A DNA stretch of 64,000 nucleotides from DASSUW01 sp963844205 (GCA_963844205.1 CAWJNK010000014.1:62001-126000), one strand, 5' to 3'; counted from the stretch's first letter, positions 16,487 through 27,000 are shown. Translations and numbers: made by a program. Notes: generated by a model from the sequence alone, not told the origin.

Positions 16487-17326
16487 GTGAGACACATCCA
16501 ACGCATCGTCGGCCTCGGCATCGGCGTCGTGCTCGCCGCCTGCGCACTCGGCTCGACGCCGGCGCTGGCCAGCGGATCACCGTCCTGTAGTTACGACTGG
16601 AACACCCGCCAGGTCACCGTGACCCACGACAGCGCCGGGCCGCTGACCGTCGGCGCACAGTCCTTCCAGGCCGCGATCTACGTCACCGACGGCACCGACA
16701 CCGCTTGGTGCGCCAGCCTCTACAACACGGACAGGATCGTGATCAAGGCAGCGTCGCCGGCGGCCTACCAGCACACCGTCATCGACGAACGCACCGACGA
16801 CTTCGGGCCCGGAGCGACCAAGGAGTCCAATGGCCTGTCGGAGATCGAGATCAGCGTGCTCACCGGGACGGGCGGTGACCAGCTCACGGTGCTGCAGTTC
16901 AGCGCCGGGCGTCATGACGTGCGGCTTCGCACGAGCCCTAATAGCCTCTCGCTCGGACCCGAGATCGATCTCAACGGCGACGGCGACTATGACCTGGGGA
17001 TGACCCAGGCCGGGCTCGTCAAGGTGGTCGGCACCGGCGGATCGGATCACATCGACGCCTCCGCGGTCTCGACGTTCCCCGTTCAGCTGCACGGCGGCAC
17101 GGGCGCCGACATTCTCATCGGCGGCACCCGCAACGACACCCTGTACGCCAACGGGACCAACACCTATTTCGGTGACCATGAGTCCGACCTCCTCTACGGC
17201 GGTGCCGGAGCCGACACGCTGTCGGCCAAGGACGACAGCGCCGACTACGTCAACGGCGGCGCCGACTATGACGGCGCCCAGGTGGACCCCGCAGACACGA
17301 CGGTGGGCGTCGAGCGCCTCTTCTGA
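16487..17326 (+). CDS. Secreted protein with RTX-type calcium-binding repeats, 279 aa
   Basis: Starts at GTG 16487, seven bases after AGAAGGAG. Residues 1-28 are a signal peptide ending TPALASG. The middle part is beta-rich and unrecognised (it includes YDWNTRQVTVTHDSAGPLTV). From about residue 200 come hemolysin-type nonapeptide repeats: HGGTGADILIGGTRNDTL and YGGAGADTLSAKDDS, then VNGGADYDGAQVD. These normally fold as a beta roll that binds calcium outside the cell. The 207-bp gap before it shows no clear feature. It is followed by a perfect 12-bp hairpin at 17356-17382. Confidence 0.8.
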   Translation: MRHIQRIVGLGIGVVLAACALGSTPALASGSPSCSYDWNTRQVTVTHDSAGPLTVGAQSFQAAIYVTDGTDTAWCASLYNTDRIVIKAASPAAYQHTVIDERTDDFGPGATKESNGLSEIEISVLTGTGGDQLTVLQFSAGRHDVRLRTSPNSLSLGPEIDLNGDGDYDLGMTQAGLVKVVGTGGSDHIDASAVSTFPVQLHGGTGADILIGGTRNDTLYANGTNTYFGDHESDLLYGGAGADTLSAKDDSADYVNGGADYDGAQVDPADTTVGVERLF

Positions 17327-17355
17327 GGCTCGGCGTATCGATCCACCCCTCGAAA

Positions 17356-17382
17356 CCGGCGGCCGACGAGGTCGGCCGCCGG
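17356..17382 (+). terminator. Strong hairpin after the RTX-type gene
   Basis: Perfect inverted repeat with 12-bp arms, CCGGCGGCCGAC / GTCGGCCGCCGG, around a 3-nt loop, 30 bp past the stop codon at 17326. No T-run follows, as is common in very GC-rich genomes. Confidence 0.65.
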
Positions 17383-17470
17383 TAGCCCTCGCCGACACGC
17401 TTGACTGAGCCTATGGCGCTCGTCCCCTAAGCCCGTTGACGCGGTCGTTCGCGATCGTGATGCTGGACGC

Positions 17471-17800
17471 ATGTCGGGACCCCAGGTTCCGCCCGATCGG
17501 CTTGTGCGGTTGCGAGACGAGGCGCGTCGCCTCGTCGATGCCGTCCTGGACGGCGATGCCGCCACGTCGGCCCAGGCGCGCCACGCGGCCTTCGCAGGCC
17601 AGGCCGACGATCCAGCCGTCGGGAGGTATCTGGATCTGGTCTGCAGGCACGCCTACCGAGTGACCGACGAGGACATCGAAGGCCTTCGCAGCGCTGGGCT
17701 CGATGACGACGCGATCTTCGAGCTGACCGTGGCCGCCGCTCTGGGAGCTGGAGCGAAGCGGCTGAAGGTGGGACTGGCGCTGCTCGGCCAGGAGGCGTAG
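17471..17800 (+). CDS. Small helical protein paired with an AhpD-like gene, 109 aa
   Basis: Mostly helical. It contains RVTDEDIEGLRSAGLDDDAI and FELTVAAALGAGAKRLKVGL, which resemble the non-catalytic part of the carboxymuconolactone decarboxylase/AhpD fold (DEDIxxLRxAGxxDxxIxE). It lacks the CxxC redox pair. The stop is 4 bp before the start of the catalytic AhpD-like gene, so the two are co-transcribed and may form one complex. The start is ATG 17471; a weak TTGACG at 17435-17440 may be a -35 box. Confidence 0.7.
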   Translation: MSGPQVPPDRLVRLRDEARRLVDAVLDGDAATSAQARHAAFAGQADDPAVGRYLDLVCRHAYRVTDEDIEGLRSAGLDDDAIFELTVAAALGAGAKRLKVGLALLGQEA

Positions 17801-17804
17801 GTCG

Positions 17805-18392
17805 GTGCGAGTGGCCACCTATGAGCGGGGCGCCCACCGCAGCCAGCGCGCGTTCGTGCGCCTGACCCGCGGGCTGGGAGCCGAGCTCGACGACGTGGGC
17901 AAGGCGGCGCTGCGACGGCCCGACTTCTTCGGCAGACCGTTTCTGCGCCTCGCGCACGTGCTGCTCCGCGGTCCCTCAGCCTGGTCCGCGGGCGAGCGCG
18001 AGTTGTTCGCCGCGGTCGTCTCGCGCGCGAACAGCTGCGGCTTCTGCGTCGGGACGCATGGCGAGATCGCCGCCCTGGAGCTGGGTCGAGACGTCATGGC
18101 GCAACTGGACGCGGGAACGTTCAGCCCTCGAGCGGCTGCCGCCGCGACCTTCCTGGAAGCGCTGACGCGCGACCCCGAATCGATGTCCGCGGCGGATGTC
18201 GAACAAGCGACAGCCGCCGGTGTGGACCACGAGGCGCTGGCCGAGGCGATCTACGTCGCGTTCTTCTTCAACACGATGAACCGGGTGGCGGACGCGTTGG
18301 GCTTCGAGCACCGCTCCGACCGTGACCGGCGCCGCGGAGCCCAGATGCTGCGGCGCCGCGGCTACCGCGTCCCCGCGTTCCTTCTGCGGTAA
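17805..18392 (+). CDS. AhpD-like carboxymuconolactone decarboxylase family protein, 195 aa
   Basis: Contains the AhpD redox motif as RANSCGFCVGTHGEIAALEL at about residues 76-95: the Cys pair in CxxC followed by His three residues on, with an upstream Glu (GERELFAAVVSRAN). Family members reduce peroxides or act as disulfide reductases in the cytoplasm. The C-terminal half (FFFNTMNRVADALGFE) matches peroxidase-related members. The start is GTG 17805, four bases after its small partner's stop. The substrate is unknown. Confidence 0.88.
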   Translation: MRVATYERGAHRSQRAFVRLTRGLGAELDDVGKAALRRPDFFGRPFLRLAHVLLRGPSAWSAGERELFAAVVSRANSCGFCVGTHGEIAALELGRDVMAQLDAGTFSPRAAAAATFLEALTRDPESMSAADVEQATAAGVDHEALAEAIYVAFFFNTMNRVADALGFEHRSDRDRRRGAQMLRRRGYRVPAFLLR

Positions 18393-18474
18393 GCAAAACG
18401 CGGGCTCGTGCAATCCCGCGAGGCCTGGCCACCGTATTACCGAGGGGAGCCCTCGTCACTACGGAGTGGTCGTC

Positions 18475-20142
18475 ATGCGCAAGCTGCCGGGGCAGTTCAT
18501 CGTCCGCGTCACCGTTCTCGTCGGCACGGTGTTGTCACTGTCGCCGGCGGTGGCGGCCGGCCAGGCGCCGCAGCTCATCCGCTACGACGGAGGAGCGTAT
18601 GACCGGGCCGGCGCGATCACGGTCGACGCCGCCGGCAACAGCTATCTCGCCGGTGCCGTGGATGAGGGTGGCGGCGGGAGCTCGTTCGCCGTCGTCAAGC
18701 TCGGGCCGGACGGCGCGGTGCGGTGGAGCGCGCGGTACAACGGCTCGCGCGGCGGCGTCGGTGGCCAGGCCAATGCCGTCGCCGTCGACGGCGCAGGCAA
18801 CGTGTACGCCGCGGGATACGTCGGCGACGGCGTGATCTTCAACACCAACTACGACTACCTCGTCGTGAAGTTCGGCGTGGACGGGACGCAGCGCTGGGCG
18901 CAGCGCTATGACGGCCCGGGCGCCAACAGCGATTTCGCCGAGCAGGTCGTCGTCGATGCGGCGGGCAACGTGTACGCGACCGGCTTCTCCTACGGCGCGG
19001 ACTTCGATTACGACTGGGCGACGCTCAAATTCGCGGCCGACGGCACGCTGCTCTGGGAGCGCAGGCTCGACGCGCCGGGACACTCGGACGACCGCGCGGC
19101 CGACATGGCGCTGCTGCCCGACGGCAACCTCGTCGTCTCGGGAGTGACCCAGCCCGGCGGTGAGCAGTACCCCGACAACGATTCCGAGACGGTCGCGTAC
19201 GACCCGCAGGGGACGATCGTCTGGCAGGCGCGCTGGAGCGACACGGCCATAAGCCACGAGTTCGTCTTCGACCTCGATGTCGATGCGTCCGGCCGGATCG
19301 CGATCACGGGCACGACGCAGGAGAACACGAGCCCGTACGTCCCGCCGTTCCCGCTTACGCTGCGCTATGAGGCCGGCGGCGGGCTGCTCCAGACGATCCG
19401 CAGCGACGGCGGCTCGTCAGTCGACGTCGACGCCGCCGGCAACGTCTTCGTCGCGGGTACGTTCGTGACGTCGCCGTCGACGGTCGCCAAGTTCACCTCG
19501 AGCGGCGCGCGCGTCTGGTCCGCGCCGCTGACGCTCGCCGGCAGTGACTTCCTGGCGCCTCCGTTCGTCGCCGCCGACTCGAACGGCGCGGTCACGGTCG
19601 CCGGGACCGTGCGAGACACCAGCACCGGGAACGGCGACTACCTGACGATCCGCTTCGCCCCCGACGGGAGCGAGCGGTGGCGGCACCGGTTCGGCGGCCA
19701 GGCCGATCCCGGCCAGCAGGACGAGGTCGCCGGGCTCGCGATCGACGGCGACGGCGACGCGCTCGTCACCGGCACTTCATGGAACGGCTACCTGTCGATC
19801 GGCGGCACCGCGAACGACATCGTCACGCTCCGCTTCCCGGCCGGGACCGCGCCCGCGCTGACGGCACCGAGCCAGCTGGACGCCACGGTGCTGTCGAGCA
19901 GCCAGATCCGCCTGCGCTGGCAGGACAACGCCGGCACCGAGGACGGCTTCGGGATCGAGCGCTGCGCGGGGACGGGATGCACGGCCTTCTCCCAGATCGC
20001 CGTCGTCGGGCACGACGTCACCACCTACGTCGACAGCGGCCTGGCCCGCAACGCGGCGTACTCGTACCGCGTGCGCGCGTTCAACGGCGCCGGCATGTCC
20101 GCGTACTCGAACACGGCGTCCGCGAAGACCCGGCGCAAGTGA
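18475..20142 (+). CDS. Secreted beta-propeller (SBBP-like) protein with C-terminal FN3 domain, 555 aa
   Basis: Residues 1-~27 are a signal peptide (LVGTVLSLSPAVAAGQ). Residues ~30-460 contain about eight repeats with the core VDAAGNVYAAGY...KFGxDGTxRWAxRYDG, as in SBBP/delta-60 propellers. Residues ~465-555 are a fibronectin type III domain (IRLRWQDNAGTEDGFGIER, then YSYRVRAFNGAGMSAYSN). It is probably an extracellular or wall-bound protein of unknown ligand. The start is ATG 18475, shortly after ACGGAGTGG; longer readings run into the AhpD-like gene. The protein plan resembles the partial protein at the right edge of the window. Confidence 0.85.
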   Translation: MRKLPGQFIVRVTVLVGTVLSLSPAVAAGQAPQLIRYDGGAYDRAGAITVDAAGNSYLAGAVDEGGGGSSFAVVKLGPDGAVRWSARYNGSRGGVGGQANAVAVDGAGNVYAAGYVGDGVIFNTNYDYLVVKFGVDGTQRWAQRYDGPGANSDFAEQVVVDAAGNVYATGFSYGADFDYDWATLKFAADGTLLWERRLDAPGHSDDRAADMALLPDGNLVVSGVTQPGGEQYPDNDSETVAYDPQGTIVWQARWSDTAISHEFVFDLDVDASGRIAITGTTQENTSPYVPPFPLTLRYEAGGGLLQTIRSDGGSSVDVDAAGNVFVAGTFVTSPSTVAKFTSSGARVWSAPLTLAGSDFLAPPFVAADSNGAVTVAGTVRDTSTGNGDYLTIRFAPDGSERWRHRFGGQADPGQQDEVAGLAIDGDGDALVTGTSWNGYLSIGGTANDIVTLRFPAGTAPALTAPSQLDATVLSSSQIRLRWQDNAGTEDGFGIERCAGTGCTAFSQIAVVGHDVTTYVDSGLARNAAYSYRVRAFNGAGMSAYSNTASAKTRRK

Positions 20143-20181
20143 TTCCGTCGATCCAACGCGCCGGAGGCGGCGTATTCCCGG

Positions 20182-20742
20182 GTGTGGTCTGGGTTGTCCG
20201 ACGAGGCCTTGCTCGCCGGTTTCAGCGCTCGTGACCCGGACGCCTCCGCGGCGTTCGTGCGGCGGTTCCAGACGCGGGTGTTCGGCCTGGCGTTGACGAT
20301 CCTCGGCGATCGCGCGGAGGCCGAGGAGGCCGCCCAGGACGCGTTCGTCCGCGCCTGGCGGCGCGCCGACGCCTACGACCCGACGCGTGGCGCGGTGGCG
20401 ACGTGGCTGCTCGCGATCGCCCGCAACGTCGCCATCGACCACGCCCGCACGCGACGGTCCGACCCCGTCGGCGTCGACCCGGACGTGCTGCTGCCAGGGG
20501 CCGCCGATCCCGAGGGCTCACCGGAGGACCGGCGGATCGCCGCGGACGACGCCGCACGGCTCTGGGCCGCGATCGACACCCTGCCTCCCGAGCAGCGCCG
20601 GGCGCTGCTGCTGGCGGCGTTCGTCGGGCGGACGGCGCGCGAGATCGGGGCGCTCGACGGGACCCCGATCGGCACGGTCAAGACCCGGATCCGTGCCGCG
20701 ATGCTCAAGCTCCACGGGCTGCTCGAGGTGCGCGATGGCTGA
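20182..20742 (+). CDS. ECF-type RNA polymerase sigma factor, 186 aa
   Basis: Sigma region 2 is visible as DAFVRAWRRADAYDPTRGAV and TWLLAIARNVAIDHARTRR. Region 4 is DTLPPEQRRALLLAAFVGRT, then AREIGALDGTPIGTVKTRIR. The length is typical of ECF sigmas of the SigK/SigM kind. The start GTG 20182 is 39 bp after the propeller gene. It overlaps the downstream anti-sigma gene by 8 nt, so the pair is translationally coupled; the sigma factor should be held inactive by that protein until a signal arrives. Confidence 0.95.
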   Translation: MWSGLSDEALLAGFSARDPDASAAFVRRFQTRVFGLALTILGDRAEAEEAAQDAFVRAWRRADAYDPTRGAVATWLLAIARNVAIDHARTRRSDPVGVDPDVLLPGAADPEGSPEDRRIAADDAARLWAAIDTLPPEQRRALLLAAFVGRTAREIGALDGTPIGTVKTRIRAAMLKLHGLLEVRDG

Positions 20743-21433
20743 CGATCGGCAGTGCGAGGAGCTGCGCGACGCGCTCGCCGAGCTGGCGCTCGGGATCGCA
20801 TCCGGCGAGGAGCGCACGCGGGTGCTCGAGCACACCAGTCACTGCTCGAGCTGCCGGCGGCTGCTGCGCGAGCTGTCGCTGCTCAGCGACGAGCTGCTGC
20901 TGCTCGCGCCCGAACACGAGCCGCCCGCGGGCTTCGAGCTGCGGGTGCTGGAGCGTCTGGGACCAGGGGATCGGCGCCGCCGGTCGAGACTCCGCGGCCG
21001 GTGGGTCGCCGTGCTCGCCGCGATCGCTGCGGCGCTGGCGGCCGGCTCCGGCGCGGCCGCGGGCGTCCTGACCGCGACGCACGACGAGCGGCAGCTCGGC
21101 AATCGGCTGCGAGCCGTGCTGAAACGCGCCAACGGCCAGTACTTCGCGGTCAGCGAGCTGCGCGACCCGGCCGGGCGCCAGGTCGGCCTCGTCTTCCACT
21201 ACGGCGGGAACCAGGCGTGGATCTTCGTCACGCTCGAACGCCCGCTCCCCCGCGGGCGATACGTCGCCACGCTCGTGACCCGGGCGGGGACGACCAGCGA
21301 GCTCGGAACCTTCGCCCTGGACGGCAGCGATCGCAGCTTCGGCGCGACGACGCAGCAGGACCTGACCCAGGTGACGGCCCTGCACCTCCGCGACACCCGC
21401 GGCGGGCCGGTCTACGTTGCGCGCTTCCAGTAG
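20735..21433 (+). CDS. Anti-sigma factor with zinc-binding ZAS domain, 232 aa
   Basis: The N-terminal ~90 residues form an anti-sigma domain with the zinc motif HxxxCxxC visible as HTSHCSSC. One membrane helix follows at about residues 85-112 (WVAVLAAIAAALAAGSGAAA), then a ~120-residue outer domain with an RskA-like ending (VTALHLRDTRGGPVYVARF). This matches the RskA/anti-sigma-K plan: the cytoplasmic part binds the sigma factor and the outer part senses. The ATG at 20735 lies inside the end of the sigma gene. Confidence 0.92.
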   Translation: MADDRQCEELRDALAELALGIASGEERTRVLEHTSHCSSCRRLLRELSLLSDELLLLAPEHEPPAGFELRVLERLGPGDRRRRSRLRGRWVAVLAAIAAALAAGSGAAAGVLTATHDERQLGNRLRAVLKRANGQYFAVSELRDPAGRQVGLVFHYGGNQAWIFVTLERPLPRGRYVATLVTRAGTTSELGTFALDGSDRSFGATTQQDLTQVTALHLRDTRGGPVYVARFQ

Positions 21434-21437
21434 TCCG

Positions 21438-22412
21438 TCAGATCCAGCCCTTCTCGCGGAAGGAGGCCAGCGTCCGTTCGACCCCCGTGTCGAACGGCGT
21501 GGGGGTCCACCCCAGCTCCGTCCGCGCGCGCTCGCCCGACGGGCGGGAGCCGCGCTCGAGGAACTGCAGCACGCTCCGGGGGATCATCGGCGGGCGACCG
21601 GTCACCTGCGCCACCCGCTCGCCCACCACGGACACGGCCCGGGCGACCGGGAGCGGCATGACCCGCGGCACCTTCGCGCGCGGCTCATGCGCGGCGACTG
21701 CTCGTGCGATGTCCGTCAGCGAATGGAACGACTCCGCGAGCAGGTAGCGGGCACCGACCGGGGCCTGGGCCGCCGCTCTGACGTGGCCGTCGGCCACGTC
21801 GTCGCTGAAGGCGACCGCCATCCCCCCGGGGAGCACCGCCGGCGTCTTGCGCTTCGCCAGCTGCATCAGCAGATCGTTGAGCCCCTTCACGAGGAACGGC
21901 GCCGGCCCGTACAGGCCCGCGGGGTGCAGGAACACCGCGGGCAGGTCGCGGTCCAGGGCCGCGGTGACGATCCGGTCGGCCTCCTGCTTGGAGCGCTGGT
22001 AGGGCGTCTCGCCCGGGTTCGGGTTCAGCGCGGACTCGTCGAACGCCTCCCCGGGCCCCTGGACCAGCACGTCGTCCGTGCTGGTGTAGACGAACCGCTC
22101 CACCTCCGCCGCGAGCGCCGCCTCGACCACGTTGCGCGTCCCCTCGACGTTCACGCGCGCGAACTCGCCGGTGTCCTTGCGCCACTGCTCGGGGATGCCC
22201 GCCGAGTGGTACACCGTGGCGCAGCCGTCGAGCGCGGCACGCAGCGACTGCGCGTCGGTCACGTCGCCGAACACCGGCTGCGCGCCTTCCGGCAGCACCT
22301 GTGCGCGCTGCGGCGAGCGCACCAGCGCGCGCACCTCCACCCCGTCGCCGGCGAGTCGTCGCGCGATCGCGTGGCCGACTTGGCCCGTCGCGCCGGTGAT
22401 CAGGACGGTCAT
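21438..22412 (-). CDS. NAD(P)-dependent epimerase/dehydratase-like extended SDR, 324 aa
   Basis: An N-terminal Rossmann motif VLITGATGQVGHAIARRLAG binds NAD(P). The catalytic pair has drifted: the usual YxxxK is present as YQRSK, and the Ser position as VYTSTDDV. The family acts on nucleotide sugars, flavonoid-like carbonyls or 3-beta-hydroxysteroids; the substrate cannot be told. The ATG at 22412 shares one base with the stop of the SDR gene upstream (TGATG), so the two are coupled. Confidence 0.88.
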   Translation of the reverse strand: MTVLITGATGQVGHAIARRLAGDGVEVRALVRSPQRAQVLPEGAQPVFGDVTDAQSLRAALDGCATVYHSAGIPEQWRKDTGEFARVNVEGTRNVVEAALAAEVERFVYTSTDDVLVQGPGEAFDESALNPNPGETPYQRSKQEADRIVTAALDRDLPAVFLHPAGLYGPAPFLVKGLNDLLMQLAKRKTPAVLPGGMAVAFSDDVADGHVRAAAQAPVGARYLLAESFHSLTDIARAVAAHEPRAKVPRVMPLPVARAVSVVGERVAQVTGRPPMIPRSVLQFLERGSRPSGERARTELGWTPTPFDTGVERTLASFREKGWI

Positions 22413-23176
22413 CAAGTCGGCCAGAAGCGCCGCGAAAGCGGAAGGAACACCCTTCGCGGGGCGTAGCGGCCGGACACCGCGTTGACCTTGTTGAAGGCAC
22501 CCGGGACGACCGACACGCGACCATGCTCGAGACCGTCGATCGCCTCACGCGCCACGCGCTCGGGCTCCACGTAGAGCCGGTCGGGCAAGCCCTCGATGAT
22601 CCCCTCGAAGTCCGTCTTGACCGGCCCCGGGCAGAGCGCGGTGGCGGTCACCCCCGTGCCGTGGAGGTCGATCGTCAGCGCCTCCGTGAACGTCAGTACG
22701 AACGCCTTCGACGCGCTGTAGGTCGCCTGCTGGGGCACGGGCATGAACCCGGAGACCGACGCGACGTTGAGGACGCCGCCGCTGCCGCGCTCCACCATCC
22801 CCGGCAGGAACGCGCCGCACAGCGCCACCATCGCCTCCACGTTGAGCCGGATGAGCTGGATCTCCTTCTCGATCGGGAGCTCGTGAAAGCGCCCGCTGGT
22901 CCCCATCCCCGCGTCGTTGACGAGCAGGTCCACGACCTGCCCTCGTTCGGCGACCTCGGCCGGCACCCGGTCGCGGTCGGACGCGTCGGTGAGGTCCGCG
23001 GCGACCGACTCGACGCGAACGCCGTGCTCGCCGCCGATCTCGGCCGCCATCTCGCGCAGGCGGTCGGCACGGCGCGCCACCAGCGTGAGCGCATGCCCTC
23101 GCCGCGCGAGCTCCGTGGCAAGTGCCACGCCGATGCCCGACGACGCCCCCGTGACCAACGCGGTGGTCTCCTGCAC
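22412..23176 (-). CDS. Classical short-chain dehydrogenase/reductase, 254 aa
   Basis: The cofactor motif TGASSGIGVALA is at residues 9-20, NDAG appears in place of NNAG near residue 88, and the catalytic set is Ser in NVASVSGF plus YSASK. The family oxidises alcohols or reduces carbonyls with NAD(P)(H) in the cytoplasm. It is the first gene of a two-gene unit with the epimerase-like gene. The 53-bp divergent gap to the methyltransferase contains a TAGATT box (23217-23222) for the other strand. Confidence 0.92.
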   Translation of the reverse strand: MQETTALVTGASSGIGVALATELARRGHALTLVARRADRLREMAAEIGGEHGVRVESVAADLTDASDRDRVPAEVAERGQVVDLLVNDAGMGTSGRFHELPIEKEIQLIRLNVEAMVALCGAFLPGMVERGSGGVLNVASVSGFMPVPQQATYSASKAFVLTFTEALTIDLHGTGVTATALCPGPVKTDFEGIIEGLPDRLYVEPERVAREAIDGLEHGRVSVVPGAFNKVNAVSGRYAPRRVFLPLSRRFWPT

Positions 23177-23229
23177 GGTGCCGTACGGTAACGACGCGGT
23201 TCGAGTCCAGTCAAGCTAGATTCGCGGCC

Positions 23230-23991
23230 GTGGGATTCGAGGTGGCCGCTCAGGCGTACGACCGTTTCATGGGCCGGTACTCCGTCGGCCTGGCGAAGCC
23301 GATGGCCGACCTCGCCGGCGTCCGCGCCGGCCAGCGGGTGCTCGACGTCGGCTGCGGCCCGGGAGCGCTCACGGGCGAGCTCGTCGCCCGGCTCGGGAGC
23401 TCCGCCGTGGCCGCCGTCGACCCGTCGGCCTCGTTCGTGTCCGCGGCGCGCGAGCGCAACCCGGGCGTCGACGTGCGCCGCGCCCCCGCCGAGTCGCTGC
23501 CCTTCGACGACAACGCGTTCGACGCCGCTGTCGCGCAGCTCGTCGTCCACTTCATGCGGGATCCGGTGGCCGGCCTGCGGGAGATGGCGCGCGTGACGCG
23601 GCCCGGCGGCGCCGTCGCGGCCTGCGTGTGGGACCACGCCGGCGGGCAGGGCCCGCTCGGCGCGTTCTGGGAGGCCGTCCACTCGATCGACCCCGGCGCG
23701 CCGGACGAGTCCGGTCTCGCAGGCGCGCGCGAGGGTCACCTGGCCGAGCTCTTCGCTGCCGCGGGGCTCGAGGCGATCGAGCCGACCGTGCTCTCCGTCC
23801 GCGTCGAGCATCCGAGCCTCGAGGAATGGTGGGAGCCGTTCACGTTCGGCGTCGGACCGGCGGGCGAGCACGTGTCGCGGCTCGCAGCCGGCGACCGCGA
23901 CCGGCTGCGCGAGCGCTGCCGGGAGCTGCTCCCGGCCACGCCGTTCACAGTGACGGCACAGGCCTGGGCGGTCCGCGGCGCGCCCGGGTGA
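23230..23991 (+). CDS. Class I SAM-dependent methyltransferase, 253 aa
   Basis: Motif I for S-adenosylmethionine is VLDVGCGPGALTGELVARLG at about residues 37-56. The acidic residue of motif II (AAVDPS) and the LPFDDNAFDAAVAQLVVHFM block of the UbiE/Methyltransf_11 type follow. The substrate is unknown. The start is GTG 23230. A TAGATT box at 23217-23222 would place the transcription start almost at the GTG, so the message may be leaderless. Confidence 0.92.
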   Translation: MGFEVAAQAYDRFMGRYSVGLAKPMADLAGVRAGQRVLDVGCGPGALTGELVARLGSSAVAAVDPSASFVSAARERNPGVDVRRAPAESLPFDDNAFDAAVAQLVVHFMRDPVAGLREMARVTRPGGAVAACVWDHAGGQGPLGAFWEAVHSIDPGAPDESGLAGAREGHLAELFAAAGLEAIEPTVLSVRVEHPSLEEWWEPFTFGVGPAGEHVSRLAAGDRDRLRERCRELLPATPFTVTAQAWAVRGAPG

Positions 23992-24066
23992 GGTCGAGCA
24001 GCTCCCGGGGTACTAGCGCACCGGGCGGCACAGGAGTGCGGCCGGGGACCACGGGGGTTGAGAGGG

Positions 24067-27000
24067 ATGTCGAAGAAGGGCTACGCGCTCACGGCGATCG
24101 TCGCGACGCTCGCGATGACGGCTCCGGCCATGGCGTCGCCGGTCGCGACGAACGACGCGCAGTACTCGGTGTACGGCCGCGTCTTCCCCGATCCCCTCGC
24201 CGGCTGCACGCCCGGGGTGGGCGTCTGCTCGCCGAACGCGAAGGGCACCGTGCCCGCCACGCAGTTCATCCAGTACCAGGAGCTGATCGACGGCCTGCGC
24301 TACCTCAACTCAAAGGACGCCTGGAACGACTCCCTCGAGGTCCTCGTCCTCGACGGCAAGCTCGGGGACGGCTCGGGGACCGCGGCGGGCCCGACGATGT
24401 TCCCCGGCAACGACGGCGTGCGGCTGGAGTTCACCCCGCGGCCGGAGTACGTGTCGGCGGGCCTCCCGACGACGACCCTGGACCGCAAGAAGTCCGACAT
24501 GATCGTGGTCCGGGTCACGAACGAGAAGGTCTCCGACCGCAGCAAGAAGCGCGTCGTGCTGTCGCTGTCGATCCACGGCATCGAACGCGCCGGCGTCGAG
24601 GGCGCGACGCGCGCGATCGAGGACCTCGTCACGGGCGACAAGACGAAGCCGATCGTCTCGTCGGTCGTGAAGCCCGGCGCGGCCACGATCCAGGACGTCC
24701 TGAACAAGACGATCATCTACTTCAGCTATCCGAACCCGGACGGCTGGCGGCGCGGCTCCATCACCGAGGGCGGCGTGTTCTTCCAGCGCTACAACGGCAA
24801 CGGCGTCGACGTCAACCGCGACTGGCCCGACGTCGGCTACTCGTTCCGCGGCTACAGCGGCGTGTCGGAGCCCGAGAGCCGGGCGCTGCACGGCTTCCTG
24901 CGCGACGTCGAGGCGAAGGCCGGCCGCTTCGCCGCCGGCGACGACCTGCACGGGCAGGGCTCCGCCGACGCGCTGTCGTACACGATGATGCCCCACGGGC
25001 GCCACGACTGGGCGAAGGACCAGCGCCTGCGCCAGACCGCGATCGCGATCAACCGCGGCACGTACGACGCGATCAAGTGGTCGCCGGTCATCCAGCCCAA
25101 CGAGGCGCCGCAGCCGATCTGCGCGGGCGCCTCGGTGATCCAGCCGTGCACGAAGATCTACGCGCAGACCTGGGGCACCGTCTACGACACGATCAACTAC
25201 ACGACGACGGGCACGCTCGGCGACTGGTTCGACTCGCGCTCGGGTCTGAACGCGGACGGCATCGACAACGAGATGTCGTTCTCGCACCTCGACCGCAACA
25301 TCGTGTTCGAGCCGCACGGCGAGCAGCTGCACGTCGACGGCAACAAGGCGCTCCTCTACACGCATCTCGCGGACCTCGTCGCCCCGCCGGCGGTGCAGCC
25401 GTTCGGCGCAGCCGGCTCCAAGAGCTACGTGCCGAACCTCCGCCAGCGGCGGGCGGCCCAGACGCTCGCCCCGGTCCCGAAGCGGACCGACCCCCAGCCC
25501 GACATCGTCGACGCGCGCGGCACGCCGAGCGCGGAGATGGCGGGGGAGACGGTCTTCCCGTTCAAGGTCTACAAGCGCGATCCGCAGGGCTCGGCGCGGG
25601 GGATCTACAACGGCGGCATGCGCGTCGACGTCACGACGACCAACGTCGACGGCATCGGCACGGGCAGCGTGACGCTGCGGGTGCAGTGCCGCGGCTGCGA
25701 CGACGCACACGGCGGCGACCACGAGGACGAGTGGGTGACCGTCGGCGAGGACTTCAACCAGTCGCCGCTGTACGCGCAGGCCGGGGTCACCGTCGCTGTC
25801 AACCGCCCGAAGGGGACCCCGGAGGGCACCGACTGGCGCGCGGTCGCCAGCCAGGGCAGCGCGATCACACGGATGGACGTCGACTTCACGACCGGGCCGG
25901 CCACGACCGACGGGAACACGGGCGGCGACGAGGCGCCCGCGCTCGCCGGCTACGACGTCGCCAACACCGACGTGTTCACCGACCTCAACCCCTTCATCCC
26001 GGTCACGGCGAACCGCTTCTCCGCGGTCGACCCGCGGGCGGTGCTCGGCGGCACTGCGACGCTGAGCGAGCGGCGCACCCTCGTCCTCGCCGACGACGCG
26101 CTGCCGGGCTACCACGGCACCTACGACGGCGAGCCAGAGCCGCCCAGCGGCCCGCCCACGCAGGGCTTCGCGTTCGAGGACACCAAGCCGACGACGCCCG
26201 GCCAGGGGCCGACAACCTGCGAGCGGATCGACACGACGACCGACTACCACCCGTTCACGGTCGGCCCGGACGACGCCAACGCCAGGCTCGACGCCGAGAT
26301 CCACTGGGAGAACTCGCTCTACGACTGGGACCTCTACCTCGAGCGCGAGGAGGCCGCCGGCGTCTGGACGCAGGTGGCGGCAGCCGGCAACACGAACCTC
26401 AACACGTCCGAGGAGCTCACGTTCGCGCGTCCGCCGGCCGGCAGTTACCGGCTCGCCGTGGTGAACTGCTCCGCGCTCGGGCCCGACTACGCGGGCACGC
26501 TGTCGTTCACGGCGCTGCCCCCGGTCGCGGCGAGCTCGTTCACGCGCGCCGAGAAGGACGCGTGGTTCGACAAGGTCGGCGAGTACGTGCGCGGCGGCGG
26601 CAACCTGGTCCTGACCGACGGCGCGCTGCGGGCCTTGCCCGAGATCACGGGCATCACGCGCGACAAGGTCGAGCGGAGGGTCGTGTACGCCGGTCAGACC
26701 GCGTTCGCCACCGCCAGCGGGGCCACGCCGACGAGCGGGGCGAACACGCTGTCCGATCCGCTGGCCGCCGACATCCGGCAGCCTGGAGCCCGGTTCAACA
26801 GCAACGTCCGCCGCCAGACGTTCGAGCCATCGCCGCTCGGGTTCTTCGTCGATAGCACGATCGGCACGGGTGCCCGCGTCGGCTCGCCGCAGTGGGACGT
26901 GGACCGCGCCGCGTTCGAGGCCGCGGGCGGGCGGACGGTCGGCGTCGGCATGACATCGACCGGCACGGACGTGACCATGCGCTACGACCGCGTCACGCTC